A stretch of DNA of 64,000 nt from Streptococcus sanguinis (lineage in GTDB: Bacteria; Bacillota; Bacilli; Lactobacillales; Streptococcaceae). The stretch's first letter is position 1. Each line of letters opens with the position of its first letter. The notes beneath the pieces are model-generated. The model had not been told where the DNA came from and searched no databases. It worked only from the letters and a program-made list of their open reading frames with translations. Of the stretch, positions 8,320-18,648 are shown piece after piece. Both the position numbers and the translations under genes were made by a program. The stretch spans positions 186,001 to 250,000 of the forward strand of contig NZ_JAKUVC010000002.1 in assembly GCF_026781265.1 (NCBI RefSeq), in the 5' to 3' direction.

Positions 8320-9339
8320 ATGACTGTAAATCTTGACTGGGAAAATCTAGGATTCTCATATATGAAACTGCCTTATCGCTATTTAGCTTACTATCGCAAT
8401 GGCCAGTGGGAAGAAGGAACGTTAACGGAGGACGCTACGCTCCATATCTCTGAGTCGTCTCCCTGCCTTCACTATGGTCAGCAGGCTTTTGAAGGTCTGA
8501 AGGCTTATCGAACTAAGGATGGCAGTATTCAGCTTTTCCGTCCGGATAAAAATGCGGAGCGTCTGCAACGAACAGCTGACCGCTTGCTCATGCCGCAGGT
8601 TCCAACAGAAATGTTTGTGGATGCAGTCAAGCAGGTTGTCCGAGCTAATGAAGAATATGTTCCACCTTATGGAACAGGCGGAACCCTTTATATTCGACCT
8701 CTCTTGATTGGAGTCGGCGATATTATCGGCGTAAAACCAGCTGAAGAATACATTTTCACTATCTTTGTAATGCCTGTCGGCAATTACTTCAAAGGCGGTC
8801 TGACTCCGACTAACTTCATTGTCTCAGACGACTATGATCGCGCGGCACCGCACGGAACTGGTGCGGCAAAAGTGGGTGGCAATTACGCTGCTAGTTTATT
8901 ACCAGGAAAGATTGCTAAGGATAAGCATTTCTCAGATGTGATTTATCTAGATCCTGCCACCCATACCAAGATTGAAGAAGTGGGATCTGCGAATTTCTTT
9001 GGTATCACCAAGGATAATGAGTTTGTAACACCGCTCAGTCCCTCAATCTTGCCATCCATCACCAAGTATTCTTTGCTTTATTTGGCAGAGCATAGACTAG
9101 GACTCAAACCGATTGAGGGTGATGTTCCGCTGGCGGACTTAAGTAAATTTACTGAAGCTGGAGCTTGTGGAACAGCTGCAGTTATCTCTCCTATTGGAGG
9201 TATCCAGCACGGCGATGACTTCCATGTCTTTTATAGCGAGACTGAAGTCGGCCCAGTCACTCGCAAACTGTATGACGAATTAACTGGTATTCAGTTCGGT
9301 GATATAGAAGCGCCAGAAGGTTGGATTGTAAAAGTATAA
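8320..9339 (+). CDS. ilvE: Branched-chain amino acid aminotransferase
   Basis: A pyridoxal-phosphate enzyme that interconverts leucine, isoleucine and valine with their 2-oxo acids using glutamate/2-oxoglutarate. The 339-residue sequence is a fold-type IV transaminase. Visible signatures are HYGQQAFEGLKAY near residue 50, the Schiff-base lysine in GAAKVGGNYAASL near 187, and the EVGSANFFGI and GACGTAAVISPIG phosphate-binding segments. It belongs to the type II branched-chain aminotransferases of Firmicutes. An AGGAG precedes the ATG, and the gene is flanked by its own promoter and terminator, so it appears monocistronic. Confidence 0.95.
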   Translation: MTVNLDWENLGFSYMKLPYRYLAYYRNGQWEEGTLTEDATLHISESSPCLHYGQQAFEGLKAYRTKDGSIQLFRPDKNAERLQRTADRLLMPQVPTEMFVDAVKQVVRANEEYVPPYGTGGTLYIRPLLIGVGDIIGVKPAEEYIFTIFVMPVGNYFKGGLTPTNFIVSDDYDRAAPHGTGAAKVGGNYAASLLPGKIAKDKHFSDVIYLDPATHTKIEEVGSANFFGITKDNEFVTPLSPSILPSITKYSLLYLAEHRLGLKPIEGDVPLADLSKFTEAGACGTAAVISPIGGIQHGDDFHVFYSETEVGPVTRKLYDELTGIQFGDIEAPEGWIVKV

Positions 9340-9342
9340 TCT

Positions 9343-9370
9343 AAAAACTGTCCTTGATTGGCAGTTTTTA
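9343..9370 (+). terminator. Terminator after ilvE
   Basis: AAAACTG and CAGTTTT pair, with CC/GG inside, around a short TTGATT loop. The stem ends in a T-run. Confidence 0.7.
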
Positions 9371-9443
9371 TGTAATTCTAGCTTAAGATAGCTTGCGTAC
9401 TCAGTCTTTTTCGTGTACAATAGAAATTTGAAAGAGGTAAGTT

Positions 9444-9674
9444 ATGAGTAAAAAAGATAAAAAGATTGAAATTCAAATCACAGATAGCAAAGTGAAAGTC
9501 GGAGCAGACCAATTTGACGGTTATAATCTTGCTATTGGAAAGAAGGTTATCGGCGAGATAGCCGAGCTAGATGGCCAGTTTGCAATCATCAAAAATGGAA
9601 ATGCTGAAAGTTTTTATAAAAAACTTGAAAGAGCCGTGGAAACTTTGATTGAAACCTATAATTTAAGCAAATAA
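9444..9674 (+). CDS. DUF2969 family protein
   Basis: A 76-residue small soluble protein starting MSKKDKKIEIQITDSKV, matching DUF2969, a short family confined to lactic acid bacteria. It contains no catalytic motif. Beta-strand-like alternation (IEIQITDSKVKVG, FAIIKNG) suggests a compact domain, followed by an amphipathic helix (ESFYKKLERAVETLIETY). AGAGG precedes the ATG. It lies immediately upstream of the tRNA pair but has its own start signals; the tRNA promoter lies in the gap. Function is unknown. Confidence 0.85.
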   Translation: MSKKDKKIEIQITDSKVKVGADQFDGYNLAIGKKVIGEIAELDGQFAIIKNGNAESFYKKLERAVETLIETYNLSK

Positions 9675-9678
9675 GGGC

Positions 9679-9707
9679 TTGCATTTTCATTGTATCAATG
9701 TTATAAT
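9679..9707 (+). promoter_or_regulatory. Promoter of the tRNA-Tyr/tRNA-Gln pair
   Basis: TTGCAT, a 17-base spacer and a perfect TATAAT end 17 bases before tRNA-Tyr. Confidence 0.7.
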
Positions 9708-9724
9708 AGATAGCGTTGATTGTC

Positions 9725-9805
9725 GGAGAGATAGCGAAGAGGCTAAACGCGGCGGACTGTAAATCCGCTCCTTCGGGTTCGGGGGTTCGAATCCCTCTCT
9801 CTCCA
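9725..9805 (+). tRNA. tRNA-Tyr (GTA)
   Basis: An 81-nt class II tRNA with a long variable arm. The acceptor GGAGAGA pairs with TCTCTCC, the anticodon loop CTGTAAA gives GTA, and the T-loop is TTCGAAT. The terminal CCA is not encoded. Confidence 0.97.
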
Positions 9806-9818
9806 TTCTTTATATTAA

Positions 9819-9890
9819 TGGGGTATAGCCAAGCGGTAAGGCAAGGGACTTTGACTCCCTCATGCGTTGGTTCGAATCCAGCTACCCCAG
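9819..9890 (+). tRNA. tRNA-Gln (TTG)
   Basis: A 72-nt tRNA. The acceptor TGGGGTA pairs with TACCCCA, the anticodon loop CTTTGAC gives TTG, and the T-loop is TTCGAAT. The discriminator base is G and CCA is not encoded. It lies 13 bases after tRNA-Tyr and is probably in the same transcript. Confidence 0.97.
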
Positions 9891-10017
9891 TTCTTAGGTA
9901 ATAGATCTGATAAAATAATAAAATGTCTTCAGGTGTTTTATTTCTTTATAGGATGGAAATCGTTAACGATAGATCAATGTCATTTGCGGGTGCTTAGGAA
10001 AATAAATAAGTAGTATG

Positions 10018-10033
10018 TCAAGCGAAAGCTTGA
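10018..10033 (+). promoter_or_regulatory. GNRA hairpin just before the rpsA ribosome-binding site
   Basis: TCAAGC-GAAA-GCTTGA forms a perfect 6-bp stem with a GAAA tetraloop. It ends about 7 bases before the GGAGG of rpsA. The position is suggestive of translational control, which is inference only. Confidence 0.45.
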
Positions 10034-10053
10034 TTGTTGGAGGATTTTTTTAG

Positions 10054-11256
10054 ATGAATGAATTTGAAGATTTGCTAAACAGTGTTAGCCAAGTTGAGCC
10101 AGGTGACGTCGTTACTGCTGAAGTATTGACTGTTGACGCTAACCAAGCTAATGTTGCAATCGCTGGAACTGGTGTTGAAGGTGTTTTGACTCTTCGTGAA
10201 TTGACAAACGACCGCGACGCTGATATCAACGACCTTGTAAAACCAGGTGAAACACTTGAATTGCTTGTTCTTCGTCAAGTAGTAGGTAAAGATACTGACA
10301 CCGTAACTTACCTGGTATCTAAAAAACGTTTGGAAGCTCGCAAAGCTTGGGACAAATTGGTTGGTCGTGAAGAAGAAGTTGTCACTGTTAAGGGCACTCG
10401 TGCAGTTAAAGGTGGTCTTTCAGTTGAGTTTGAAGGACTTCGTGGATTTATCCCTGCTTCAATGCTTGATACTCGTTTCGTTCGCAACACTGAGCGTTTT
10501 GTAGGTCAAGAGTTTGATGCTAAGATCAAAGAAGTAGATCCAAAAGAAAACCGCTTCATCCTTTCACGTCGTGAAGTTGTAGAAGCTGAAGCTGCAGCAG
10601 CGCGTGCTGAAGTCTTTGGTAAGTTGAATGTTGGCGATGTTGTAACTGGTAAAGTTGCTCGCATCACTAGCTTCGGTGCTTTCATTGACCTTGGCGGAGT
10701 TGATGGATTAGTTCACTTGACTGAATTGTCACATGAACGCAACGTATCACCTAAGTCTGTTGTATCAGTTGGTGATGAAATCGAAGTGAAAGTTCTTGAC
10801 TTGAACGAAGAAGAAGGACGCGTATCCCTCTCTCTTAAAGCAACAACACCTGGACCATGGGATGGCGTTGAGCAAAAACTTGCTGCAGGCGATGTGATCG
10901 AGGGAACTGTAAAACGTTTGACTGATTTCGGTGCTTTCGTTGAAGTATTGCCAGGTATCGATGGATTGGTTCATATTTCACAAATTTCACACAAGCGTGT
11001 TGAAAGCCCTAAAGATGCCCTTAAAGTTGGTCAAGAAGTAACTGTTAAGGTTCTTGAAGTGAATGCTGCTGATGAGCGTGTATCACTTTCTATCAAGGCT
11101 CTTGAAGAACGTCCAGCTCAAGAAGAAGGACAAAAAGATGAGAAACGTCAATCACGTCCTCGTCGTCCAAAACGTCAAGAAAAGCGTGACTTTGAACTTC
11201 CAGAAACTCAAACTGGATTCTCAATGGCTGATTTGTTTGGCGATATTGAATTGTAA
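10054..11256 (+). CDS. rpsA: 30S ribosomal protein S1
   Basis: S1 binds mRNA on the small ribosomal subunit. The 400-residue protein has four S1 RNA-binding domains, as in other Firmicutes (E. coli has six). They begin near residues 15, 103, 190 ([20 protein letters not shown]) and 275 ([20 protein letters not shown]). A Lys/Arg-rich linker ([11 protein letters not shown]) and the conserved tail [13 protein letters not shown] close it. Codon use is strongly biased, as in highly expressed genes. GGAGG lies 9 bases before the ATG. It is monocistronic, with a strong terminator behind it. Confidence 0.96.
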   Translation: MNEFEDLLNSVSQVEPGDVVTAEVLTVDANQANVAIAGTGVEGVLTLRELTNDRDADINDLVKPGETLELLVLRQVVGKDTDTVTYLVSKKRLEARKAWDKLVGREEEVVTVKGTRAVKGGLSVEFEGLRGFIPASMLDTRFVRNTERFVGQEFDAKIKEVDPKENRFILSRREVVEAEAAAARAEVFGKLNVGDVVTGKVARITSFGAFIDLGGVDGLVHLTELSHERNVSPKSVVSVGDEIEVKVLDLNEEEGRVSLSLKATTPGPWDGVEQKLAAGDVIEGTVKRLTDFGAFVEVLPGIDGLVHISQISHKRVESPKDALKVGQEVTVKVLEVNAADERVSLSIKALEERPAQEEGQKDEKRQSRPRRPKRQEKRDFELPETQTGFSMADLFGDIEL

Positions 11257-11264
11257 TTAGATAA

Positions 11265-11294
11265 AAGAAGTTGTGAAATCTCAACTTCTTTTTC
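11265..11294 (+). terminator. Terminator after rpsA
   Basis: AAGAAGTTG and CAACTTCTT form a 9-bp perfect stem with an 8-base loop, followed by TTT. Confidence 0.85.
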
Positions 11295-11304
11295 TGATTT
11301 TCAC

Positions 11305-11333
11305 TTGTGTTTTTAGAGAAAATCAGTTATAAT
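11305..11333 (+). promoter_or_regulatory. Promoter of tRNA-Arg
   Basis: TTGTGT, 17 bases and a perfect TATAAT end about 10 bases before the tRNA. Confidence 0.6.
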
Positions 11334-11343
11334 GAATTAGTTG

Positions 11344-11415
11344 CCACCCTTAGTGTAATGGATATCACGCAAGATTCCGGTTCTTGAGATGGGAGTTCGA
11401 TTCTCTCAGGGTGGA
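11344..11415 (+). tRNA. tRNA-Arg (CCG)
   Basis: A 72-nt tRNA. The acceptor CCACCCT pairs with AGGGTGG, and the anticodon stem CAAGA/TCTTG encloses TTCCGGT, giving anticodon CCG. The T-loop is TTCGATT. CCA is not encoded. It decodes CGG, a rare codon in streptococci. Confidence 0.95.
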
Positions 11416-11428
11416 TGACTTAAAATTG

Positions 11429-11449
11429 GACTCTTTGGAGTCTTTTTTT
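11429..11449 (+). terminator. Terminator after tRNA-Arg
   Basis: GACTC-tttg-GAGTC followed by seven T residues. A second T-run follows a few bases later. Confidence 0.75.
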
Positions 11450-11474
11450 GCTTTTTTTTTGGAGAAAATATGCA

Positions 11475-11891
11475 ATGACAGTAAAATTAATCGCCCATAC
11501 CTTTATCGAGAAAGACGGGAAGTATTTGCTTATCAAACGCTCGAAAATAAAGCGAGGTCGTCCTAATGTCTATCCATCTTATTGGGATATTCCCGGTGGG
11601 AGTGTAGAAGAGAATGAACTGCCCAGAGAGGCTGCTCTACGTGAGGCTATGGAGGAGGTTAATCAAAAGATTCGGATTGATAAGATTATCCATGAAGATA
11701 GTCAATTTGACTCTATAAAAGATACTGTTTTCACATGCTTAATTTATGCGGGTATGATTATGGAGCAGCGCGATATTATATTAGATCCAGAAGAGCATAC
11801 AGACTTTGTCTGGATTTCTTCTTTAGAAGACATGGATAGAGAGCTCATCGCGCCTTATTTGATAGATATTTTTGCTGACAAATCTGTATAA
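11475..11891 (+). CDS. Nudix hydrolase
   Basis: A 138-residue Nudix protein; the family hydrolyses nucleoside diphosphates linked to another group. The Nudix box is visible at about residues 41-62 (GGSVEENELPREAALREAMEE), containing the metal-binding REAMEE. The usual Gly after EE is replaced (VNQ), so the box is slightly atypical. The start MTVKLIAHTFIEKDGKYLL at 11475 gives the usual N-terminal strand and has GGAG 10 bases upstream; the longer frame begins inside the tRNA terminator. The substrate is unknown. It ends at a shared terminator facing ldh. Confidence 0.85.
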   Translation: MTVKLIAHTFIEKDGKYLLIKRSKIKRGRPNVYPSYWDIPGGSVEENELPREAALREAMEEVNQKIRIDKIIHEDSQFDSIKDTVFTCLIYAGMIMEQRDIILDPEEHTDFVWISSLEDMDRELIAPYLIDIFADKSV

Positions 11892-11898
11892 AGCAACA

Positions 11899-11934
11899 AA
11901 AAAACATCCCCTTTTATCTGGAGATGTTTTTTAA
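11899..11934. terminator. Bidirectional terminator between the Nudix gene and ldh
   Basis: AAAAAACATC and GATGTTTTTT pair, with CC/GG inside. There is an A-run on one side and a T-run on the other, so it can serve both convergent genes. Confidence 0.85.
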
Positions 11935-11935
11935 A

Positions 11936-12999
<1,064 letters not shown>

Positions 13000-13020
13000 G
13001 GTCAACTTGTATATCTAGCG

Positions 13021-13035
13021 ATGTAAACGTTTTTA
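13021..13035. promoter_or_regulatory. cre-like site between ldh and gyrA
   Basis: ATGTAAACGTTTTTA matches the CcpA consensus WTGNAARCGNWWWCA in its core (TG, AA.CG, TT) but lacks the final CA. It lies upstream of the ldh -35, where CcpA could act on ldh. Confidence 0.4.
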
Positions 13036-13051
13036 GAAACGGTTCAAAATA

Positions 13052-13080
13052 CTGAAAAATTAAAGAAAATGTGGTATAAT
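13052..13080 (+). promoter_or_regulatory. gyrA promoter (extended -10)
   Basis: CTGAAA, 17 bases, then TATAAT preceded by TGG, an extended -10. It lies 36 bases before the gyrA start. Confidence 0.7.
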
Positions 13081-13116
13081 ATAGGATAGTTTAATATGAA
13101 AGAAAGGCATTTTTTA

Positions 13117-15576
13117 ATGCAAGACAGAAACTTAGTAAATGTTAATCTGACTAGTGAAATGAAGACTAGTTTCATCGATTACGCTATGAGTGTTATCGTG
13201 GCTCGGGCACTTCCAGATGTTCGTGATGGTCTCAAACCAGTTCACCGTCGGATTCTCTATGGTATGAATGAGCTGGGCGTGACGCCTGAGAAGCCTCACA
13301 AGAAATCAGCTCGTATCACTGGGGATGTCATGGGTAAGTATCACCCGCATGGTGACTCCTCTATTTATGAAGCGATGGTGCGGATGGCTCAATGGTGGAG
13401 CTATCGCTATATGCTCGTAGATGGCCATGGAAACTTCGGTTCTATGGACGGAGACGGGGCCGCTGCTCAACGTTATACAGAAGCACGTATGAGCAAGATT
13501 GCTCTTGAGATGCTTCGTGATATTAATAAAAACACTGTTGATTATATTGACAACTATGATGCCAGCGAGAGAGAGCCTGTAGTTCTTCCTGCTCGCTTCC
13601 CTAACTTACTTGTAAATGGTGCGACAGGGATTGCGGTTGGGATGGCGACCAATATCCCACCACATAATCTTGGTGAGTCTATTGATGCAGTTAAACTTGT
13701 CATGGACAATCCGGAGGCAACAACTCGCGACATCATGGAAGTCCTGCCTGGACCAGATTTTCCTACAGGTGCACTGGTTATGGGTAAGTCTGGTATTCAC
13801 CGGGCTTATGAAACAGGGAAGGGTTCGATTGTTCTTCGTTCTCGCACTGAAATTGAAGAGATGAAAAATGGCCGTGAGCGAATTGTCGTAACCGAGTTTC
13901 CATACATGGTTAATAAGACCAAGGTCCATGAGCATATTGTTCGTTTGGTGCAGGAAAAACGCATTGACGGTATCACAGCTGTTCGTGATGAGTCCAACCG
14001 TGAAGGGGTCCGTTTTGTCATTGAGGTTCGTCGTGATGCCTCTGCACATGTCATTCTAAATAACCTTTTCAAGCTGACTCAGATGCAGACCAATTTCAGC
14101 TTCAATATGCTGGCTATTCAAAATGGTGTTCCGAAGATTCTGTCTCTACGTGAGATTTTGTTGGCTTACATTGAGCACCAAAAAGAAGTAGTGACTCGAC
14201 GGACGGCTTTTGATAAAGAAAAGGCAGAAGCTCGAGCTCACATCTTGGCTGGTTTGCTGATTGCGTTGGATCACATTGATGAAGTGATTCGCATTATCCG
14301 TAATAGCGAAACGGACGCAGAAGCTCAAGCTGAATTGATGGCTAAGTTTGAGCTGTCTGAGCGCCAGAGTCAGGCTATCCTTGACATGCGTCTGCGTCGT
14401 CTGACTGGTTTGGAGCGTGATAAGATTCAGTCAGAGTACGACGAATTGATTGCTTTGATTGCGGACTTGGCTGATATCTTGACTAAGCCAGAGCGCGTTA
14501 TCGCTATTATCAAGGAAGAGTTAGACGAGGTCAAACGTAAATTTGCGGATGACCGTCGAACTGAGCTGATGGTGGGAGAAGTTCTTTCTCTTGAAGATGA
14601 AGATTTGATTGAGGAAGCGGATGTTTTGATTACCCTGTCTAATAAAGGCTATATCAAACGCCTGAATCAGGCTGAATTTACCGCTCAGAAACGCGGAGGC
14701 CGCGGTGTTCAAGGAACTGGTGTCAAAGACGATGACTTCGTCAAAGAGCTGGTTTCAACGAGTACTCACGATAGACTGCTCTTCTTTACCAATAAAGGCC
14801 GAGTCTATCGTCTCAAAGGATATGAAATTCCTGAGTACGGTCGGACAGCCAAGGGCTTGCCGGTGGTCAATCTCTTGAAGCTGGATGAAGGAGAGACTAT
14901 TCAGACCATTATTAATGTCCAACAAGACCGCAGTGATGATTCCTATCTCTTCTTTACTACCCGTCATGGGGTGGTCAAACGGACCAGTGTGACGGAATTT
15001 GCTAATATTCGTCAGAACGGTCTCAAGGCTTTGAATTTGAAGGATGAAGACGAGTTAATTAATGTCTTTCTGACGGACGGTGCTGCAGACGTTATCATTG
15101 GTACCAAGTTTGGTTATTCTGTCCGCTTCAATGAGACAGCTGTCCGGAGCATGAGCCGTATAGCAACTGGTGTGCGAGGTGTTAACTTGCGTGATGGAGA
15201 CCAGGTTGTTGGAGCTGGTGTGATTGCTGAGGGAGACGAAGTGCTTGTTATCACCGAAAAAGGCTATGGTAAGCGAACTCTTGCCAGCGAGTATCCAACC
15301 AAGGGTCGTGGCGGTAAAGGGATTAAAACAGCCAATATCACTGATAAGAACGGACCCCTTGCTGGTCTGATGACTGTTACTGGCGAGGAAGATTTGATGA
15401 TTATCACTAATACAGGCGTCATCATTCGGACCAGTGTGGCTAATATTTCTCAGACTGGTCGCTCGACCATGGGAGTTAAGGTCATGCGTCTGGACCAAAA
15501 TGCTCAGATTGTCACCTTTACAAGCGTCGAAGCAGATGATAAAGAAGATGTAGCAGAGGAAGAAAACGAATCGTAA
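13117..15576 (+). CDS. gyrA: DNA gyrase subunit A
   Basis: The cleavage subunit of gyrase, which with GyrB adds negative supercoils. The start [15 protein letters not shown] matches streptococcal GyrA and has AAAGG 9 bases upstream, so I use 13117 and not the in-frame ATG at 13096. [12 protein letters not shown] contains Ser81 and Glu85, the quinolone-resistance positions, both wild type. The catalytic Tyr120 is in AAQRYTEAR. The GyrA-box equivalent (QKRGGRG) lies in the C-terminal pinwheel and separates it from ParC. It is 819 residues, normal for the family. srtA follows after 14 bases. Confidence 0.97.
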   Translation: MQDRNLVNVNLTSEMKTSFIDYAMSVIVARALPDVRDGLKPVHRRILYGMNELGVTPEKPHKKSARITGDVMGKYHPHGDSSIYEAMVRMAQWWSYRYMLVDGHGNFGSMDGDGAAAQRYTEARMSKIALEMLRDINKNTVDYIDNYDASEREPVVLPARFPNLLVNGATGIAVGMATNIPPHNLGESIDAVKLVMDNPEATTRDIMEVLPGPDFPTGALVMGKSGIHRAYETGKGSIVLRSRTEIEEMKNGRERIVVTEFPYMVNKTKVHEHIVRLVQEKRIDGITAVRDESNREGVRFVIEVRRDASAHVILNNLFKLTQMQTNFSFNMLAIQNGVPKILSLREILLAYIEHQKEVVTRRTAFDKEKAEARAHILAGLLIALDHIDEVIRIIRNSETDAEAQAELMAKFELSERQSQAILDMRLRRLTGLERDKIQSEYDELIALIADLADILTKPERVIAIIKEELDEVKRKFADDRRTELMVGEVLSLEDEDLIEEADVLITLSNKGYIKRLNQAEFTAQKRGGRGVQGTGVKDDDFVKELVSTSTHDRLLFFTNKGRVYRLKGYEIPEYGRTAKGLPVVNLLKLDEGETIQTIINVQQDRSDDSYLFFTTRHGVVKRTSVTEFANIRQNGLKALNLKDEDELINVFLTDGAADVIIGTKFGYSVRFNETAVRSMSRIATGVRGVNLRDGDQVVGAGVIAEGDEVLVITEKGYGKRTLASEYPTKGRGGKGIKTANITDKNGPLAGLMTVTGEEDLMIITNTGVIIRTSVANISQTGRSTMGVKVMRLDQNAQIVTFTSVEADDKEDVAEEENES

Positions 15577-15590
15577 AAGAGGACCTCTAT

Positions 15591-16346
15591 ATGGTACAAA
15601 GAAAAAGAAGTCGAAAAAGAAAACAAAAAAGCAAAAGAAATATTTTTATCAATATTGTTGCGACATTATTAATTATTGTGGCTCTTGGCTTAATCTTTAA
15701 TGCGCAAATCCGAAACATGATTATGGTCTGGCATACCAACCAATACCAGGTCAGCAAGGTTTCTAAAGACTCTATTAATAAAAATAAAAATGTTGAGACT
15801 AGCTTTGATTTTAATAAGGTAGAGTCACTTTCTACAGAAGCAGTTATCAACGCTCAGTGGAAAGCCCAGCAACTGCCCGTTATCGGAGGCATCTCTATTC
15901 CAGAAGTTTCCATGAATTTGCCAATCTTCAAAGGACTGGATAATGCTGGATTGTATTATGGTGCTGGTACGATGAAAGAGACCCAGCAGATGGGGCAGGG
16001 AAATTATGCCTTGGCTAGCCACCATGTCTTTGGCATCACAGGGGCTAGTAACATGCTTTTTTCCCCACTAGATCGTGCCAAGGCTGGCATGAAGATTTAT
16101 ATCACTGATAAAGAGCAGGTCTATACTTATGTAATCACCAGTGTTGAAACGGTAACTCCGGATCGAACGGATCTGATTGAGGATACAGAAGGTGTTACAG
16201 AGATTACTTTGGTTACCTGTGAGGATGCCGAGGCAACCAACCGGACTATTGTCAAAGGAACCTTAGAAGGTTCTGTCGAGTATGATAAGGCTCCTAAGGA
16301 AGTTCTTGAATCTTTCAGTAAGTCCTATAATCAAATGCAGATCTAA
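15591..16346 (+). CDS. srtA: Class A sortase
   Basis: A membrane-anchored transpeptidase that cleaves LPXTG proteins between Thr and Gly and attaches them to peptidoglycan. The 251-residue protein has a very basic N-terminus, one membrane segment at about residues 18-38, and an extracellular catalytic domain. The active-site Cys210 is in TLVTC, the catalytic Arg218 in NRTIVKG, and the His in ALASHH near 144. The position directly behind gyrA is the common one in streptococci, and the 14-base gap suggests co-transcription. No LPXTG substrate is encoded in this window. Confidence 0.95.
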   Translation: MVQRKRSRKRKQKSKRNIFINIVATLLIIVALGLIFNAQIRNMIMVWHTNQYQVSKVSKDSINKNKNVETSFDFNKVESLSTEAVINAQWKAQQLPVIGGISIPEVSMNLPIFKGLDNAGLYYGAGTMKETQQMGQGNYALASHHVFGITGASNMLFSPLDRAKAGMKIYITDKEQVYTYVITSVETVTPDRTDLIEDTEGVTEITLVTCEDAEATNRTIVKGTLEGSVEYDKAPKEVLESFSKSYNQMQI

Positions 16347-16363
16347 AGTTAAAAAAATTTTCA

Positions 16364-16405
16364 CTCCAAAGGTTAGAATGAACTCTAATTTTTGGAGCTT
16401 TTTTT
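16364..16405 (+). terminator. Terminator after srtA
   Basis: CTCCAAA and TTTGGAG form the outer stem, with TTAGA/TCTAA inside. Seven T residues follow CTCCAAA's partner arm. Confidence 0.8.
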
Positions 16406-16467
16406 ATCTAAAATTTGTTTTGGGCAAAAGATTTTTTGTATCTACTCTTGCTGATTTATACTCTTTT

Positions 16468-16475
16468 TCCGAATT
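16468..16475 (+). promoter_or_regulatory. Com-box-like site before radC
   Basis: TCCGAATT lies 19 bases before the radC start and is preceded by a T-run. It matches 6 of 8 bases of the ComX (SigX) -10 box TACGAATA. Its position matches that of the perfect box before dprA. Pneumococcal radC is a late competence gene, which makes this plausible but unproven. Confidence 0.4.
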
Positions 16476-16494
16476 ATAAGATAAGGAGGTTTCT

Positions 16495-17178
16495 ATGTAT
16501 AGCATTTCATTTCAAGATGATATTAGCATGATGCCGCGGGAGCGATTGATGAGAGAAGGCGCTGAAAAACTCAGTAACCAGGAGCTTCTATCAATCTTTC
16601 TCAGAACAGGCAACAAAAAAGAAACTGTTTTTCAAGTTTCTCAAAGAATTCTATCATCTATTTCCAGTTTGAACGATCTCAAGTATTTAACTTTGCAGGA
16701 ATTGCAAACAATTTCTGGAATCGGTCCGATTAAAGCTGTAGAATTACAGGCGATTATCGAATTGGGGCGTCGGATTAACCGAGCAGAGGTTCTGCAGAAA
16801 GAGCAGATTATGGGCAGTCAAAAATTAGCCCAGAAGATGCAGCAGGAATTGGGAGATATGAGGCAGGAGTGCTTGGTTGCTATTTATCTTAATAGTCAAA
16901 ATCAAATTTTGCATCAGCAGACTATTTTTATGGGGACTGTAAGCAGAAGTATTGCTGAGCCAAGAGAAATTCTCCACTATGCTCTCAAGCACCTAGCGAC
17001 ATCTATCATACTGGTACACAATCATCCATCAGGCTCAGTCGTTCCTAGCAGAAACGACGATGAAGTGACCCAGCATATGAAAGAAGCTTGTGAGATGATG
17101 GGCTTGGTTCTTTTAGATCATTTGATTGTGTCCAAGTCCAACTACTATAGCTACCGAGAGGAGACAGATATGATATAA
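16495..17178 (+). CDS. radC: RadC family protein (JAB/MPN domain)
   Basis: A 227-residue RadC-type protein. The first half holds a helix-hairpin-helix-like segment ([18 protein letters not shown], residues 76-93). The second half is a JAB metalloprotease-fold domain with the zinc-binding HNHPSG, followed by the conserved Ser and Asp (VPSRNDDEV). Despite the name its biochemical role is unsettled and it is not clearly a repair protein. In pneumococcus it belongs to the late competence regulon. AAGGAGG precedes the ATG. The gene stands alone, between the srtA terminator and convergent minus-strand genes. Confidence 0.93.
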   Translation: MYSISFQDDISMMPRERLMREGAEKLSNQELLSIFLRTGNKKETVFQVSQRILSSISSLNDLKYLTLQELQTISGIGPIKAVELQAIIELGRRINRAEVLQKEQIMGSQKLAQKMQQELGDMRQECLVAIYLNSQNQILHQQTIFMGTVSRSIAEPREILHYALKHLATSIILVHNHPSGSVVPSRNDDEVTQHMKEACEMMGLVLLDHLIVSKSNYYSYREETDMI

Positions 17179-17202
17179 TTTGATTTACTTGAATATAAAA
17201 AA

Positions 17203-17243
17203 CTTCTATTCGTGTTGAAAAGAGGCTTTTCTAGGAATAGAGG
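17203..17243 (-). terminator. Terminator of the rex/C26-peptidase transcript
   Basis: CTTCTATTC and GAATAGAGG pair over 9 bases (one G-T) around an inner hairpin GAAAAG/CTTTTC. The T-run lies on the minus-strand side, just past the peptidase stop. Confidence 0.65.
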
Positions 17244-17246
17244 ATT

Positions 17247-17939
17247 TTAAAGAATATTGACAACGTAATCAAACAGAGCTAAGTCTCCTTCTCTGGAGCC
17301 AAATAAGAACTCTGGGTGCCATTGGACGCCAAGGAAAGGACTACCGTCAGTAGAAGTGATGGCTTCAATAATCTTATCGCGTGGATCATAGGCGATGACT
17401 TCTAGGCCAGTAGCCAAATCCCTGATACTCTGGTGGTGGAAGGAGTTGATTTCAGATGCAGGGCCATAGATTTCATGCAGAATAGAGCCATTCTTGGTCA
17501 CCATGCTTTGAGTTGTGTACTCAGCAGAGCTATCTTGCCAATGATCTTCAATGTCTTGATGAAGAGTACCGCCCAGGGCGACATTATAAAGTTGGGTTCC
17601 GCGGCAGACAGTGAAGATTGGTTTATTTTGACGGCGGGCTTCCTTGATTAAAGCTAATTCAAAAATGTCCCGTTTGAGTAGATAATCATCACTGTCAATG
17701 GCTTTTTCTTCTCCATAGAATTGTGGACATACATTCTGACCGCCTGTGATGATTAATTTGTCAATAATGGAAACATACTGTTTTGCCATCTCTTCATCAC
17801 CGATTGGCAAAATCATTGGAATTCCGCCAACTTCTTTAACTCCCTCAACGAATCCAGTCGCCGTATAGCTCATATGGATGAAGTGATCGTCTGGGATTTC
17901 TCTTTCATTTCCGGTTATTCCAATAATTGGTTTACTCAT
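17247..17939 (-). CDS. Class I glutamine amidotransferase-like peptidase (C26 family)
   Basis: A 230-residue protein of the gamma-glutamyl-gamma-aminobutyrate hydrolase (PuuD-like) group, which removes gamma-glutamyl groups. The nucleophile-elbow Cys is in TVCRGTQLYNVALGG (about residues 110-124), and the His-Glu pair in GVQWHPEF near the C-terminus completes the triad. It begins MSKPIIGITGNE. It follows rex by 24 bases and is likely in the same transcript. The link to redox control is unclear, since no polyamine genes are nearby. The exact substrate cannot be inferred. Confidence 0.88.
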   Translation of the reverse strand: MSKPIIGITGNEREIPDDHFIHMSYTATGFVEGVKEVGGIPMILPIGDEEMAKQYVSIIDKLIITGGQNVCPQFYGEEKAIDSDDYLLKRDIFELALIKEARRQNKPIFTVCRGTQLYNVALGGTLHQDIEDHWQDSSAEYTTQSMVTKNGSILHEIYGPASEINSFHHQSIRDLATGLEVIAYDPRDKIIEAITSTDGSPFLGVQWHPEFLFGSREGDLALFDYVVNIL

Positions 17940-17963
17940 TGAGTATTCAATACCTCTTTCAAA

Positions 17964-18611
17964 TTAATGTTCATTTTTTCTCATGAAGTAGAGCAGAGTC
18001 TGCAGTTCACTAGTCAGGTCAACATACTGAACGACCACGTCCTTAGGTAGGGATAGATTTACTGGTGAAAAACAGAGAATGCCCTTGACACCAGCCTGAA
18101 CTAAGATTGATGCAACTTCTTGAGCTTTTACGCTAGGTACAGTTAGGATGGCAGTTTGCACATTTCCTGACTGTATTTTTTCTTTGATTTGGGAAATTCC
18201 ATAGATAGGAATCCCATCGCTGGTTGTGCTGCCAACTTCTGGATGATCATCTGTGTCAAAAGCCATTACAACCTTCATTTTATTGCGCTCATGAAAACGA
18301 TAGTGCAGCAGAGCCCGCCCCATATTACCGACACCAACAATCATGACATTGGTGATAGCATTGTCATTCAAGAGGTCAGCAAAAAAGTTCATTAATTTCT
18401 TGACATCATAGCCAAATCCTCTGCGGCCAAGTTCACCAAAATAAGAAAAATCTCGTCTGACGGTAGCAGAGTCAATACCAATAGCTTCAGCGATTTGCTT
18501 GGAGTTGGCTTTCTCAATCTTCTCAGCATTAAACCGTTTAAAAATACGATAGTAGAGCGACAGTCTCTTAGCAGTTGCTCGGGGAATTGTAGTATTTTTT
18601 TCAGTTTTCAC
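17964..18611 (-). CDS. rex: Redox-sensing transcriptional repressor Rex
   Basis: Rex binds operator DNA when NADH is low and releases it when NADH rises, controlling fermentation genes. The 215-residue protein has an N-terminal winged helix ([20 protein letters not shown], about residues 40-59; [14 protein letters not shown] wing). A Rossmann domain with [16 protein letters not shown] at about 89-104 follows. The C-terminal helix that swaps between subunits is present ([13 protein letters not shown]). Likely targets in this window are ldh and the pyruvate dehydrogenase operon, but I see only half-site-like sequences there. Confidence 0.96.
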   Translation of the reverse strand: MKTEKNTTIPRATAKRLSLYYRIFKRFNAEKIEKANSKQIAEAIGIDSATVRRDFSYFGELGRRGFGYDVKKLMNFFADLLNDNAITNVMIVGVGNMGRALLHYRFHERNKMKVVMAFDTDDHPEVGSTTSDGIPIYGISQIKEKIQSGNVQTAILTVPSVKAQEVASILVQAGVKGILCFSPVNLSLPKDVVVQYVDLTSELQTLLYFMRKNEH

Positions 18612-18648
18612 AAAATCACAACCTTTCTAATTCTATTTTATAGGAAGT

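Noticed and set aside
9716..9901. A 61-codon reading frame across the tRNA pair
   Set aside because: It reads through tRNA-Tyr and tRNA-Gln and has no ribosome-binding site.
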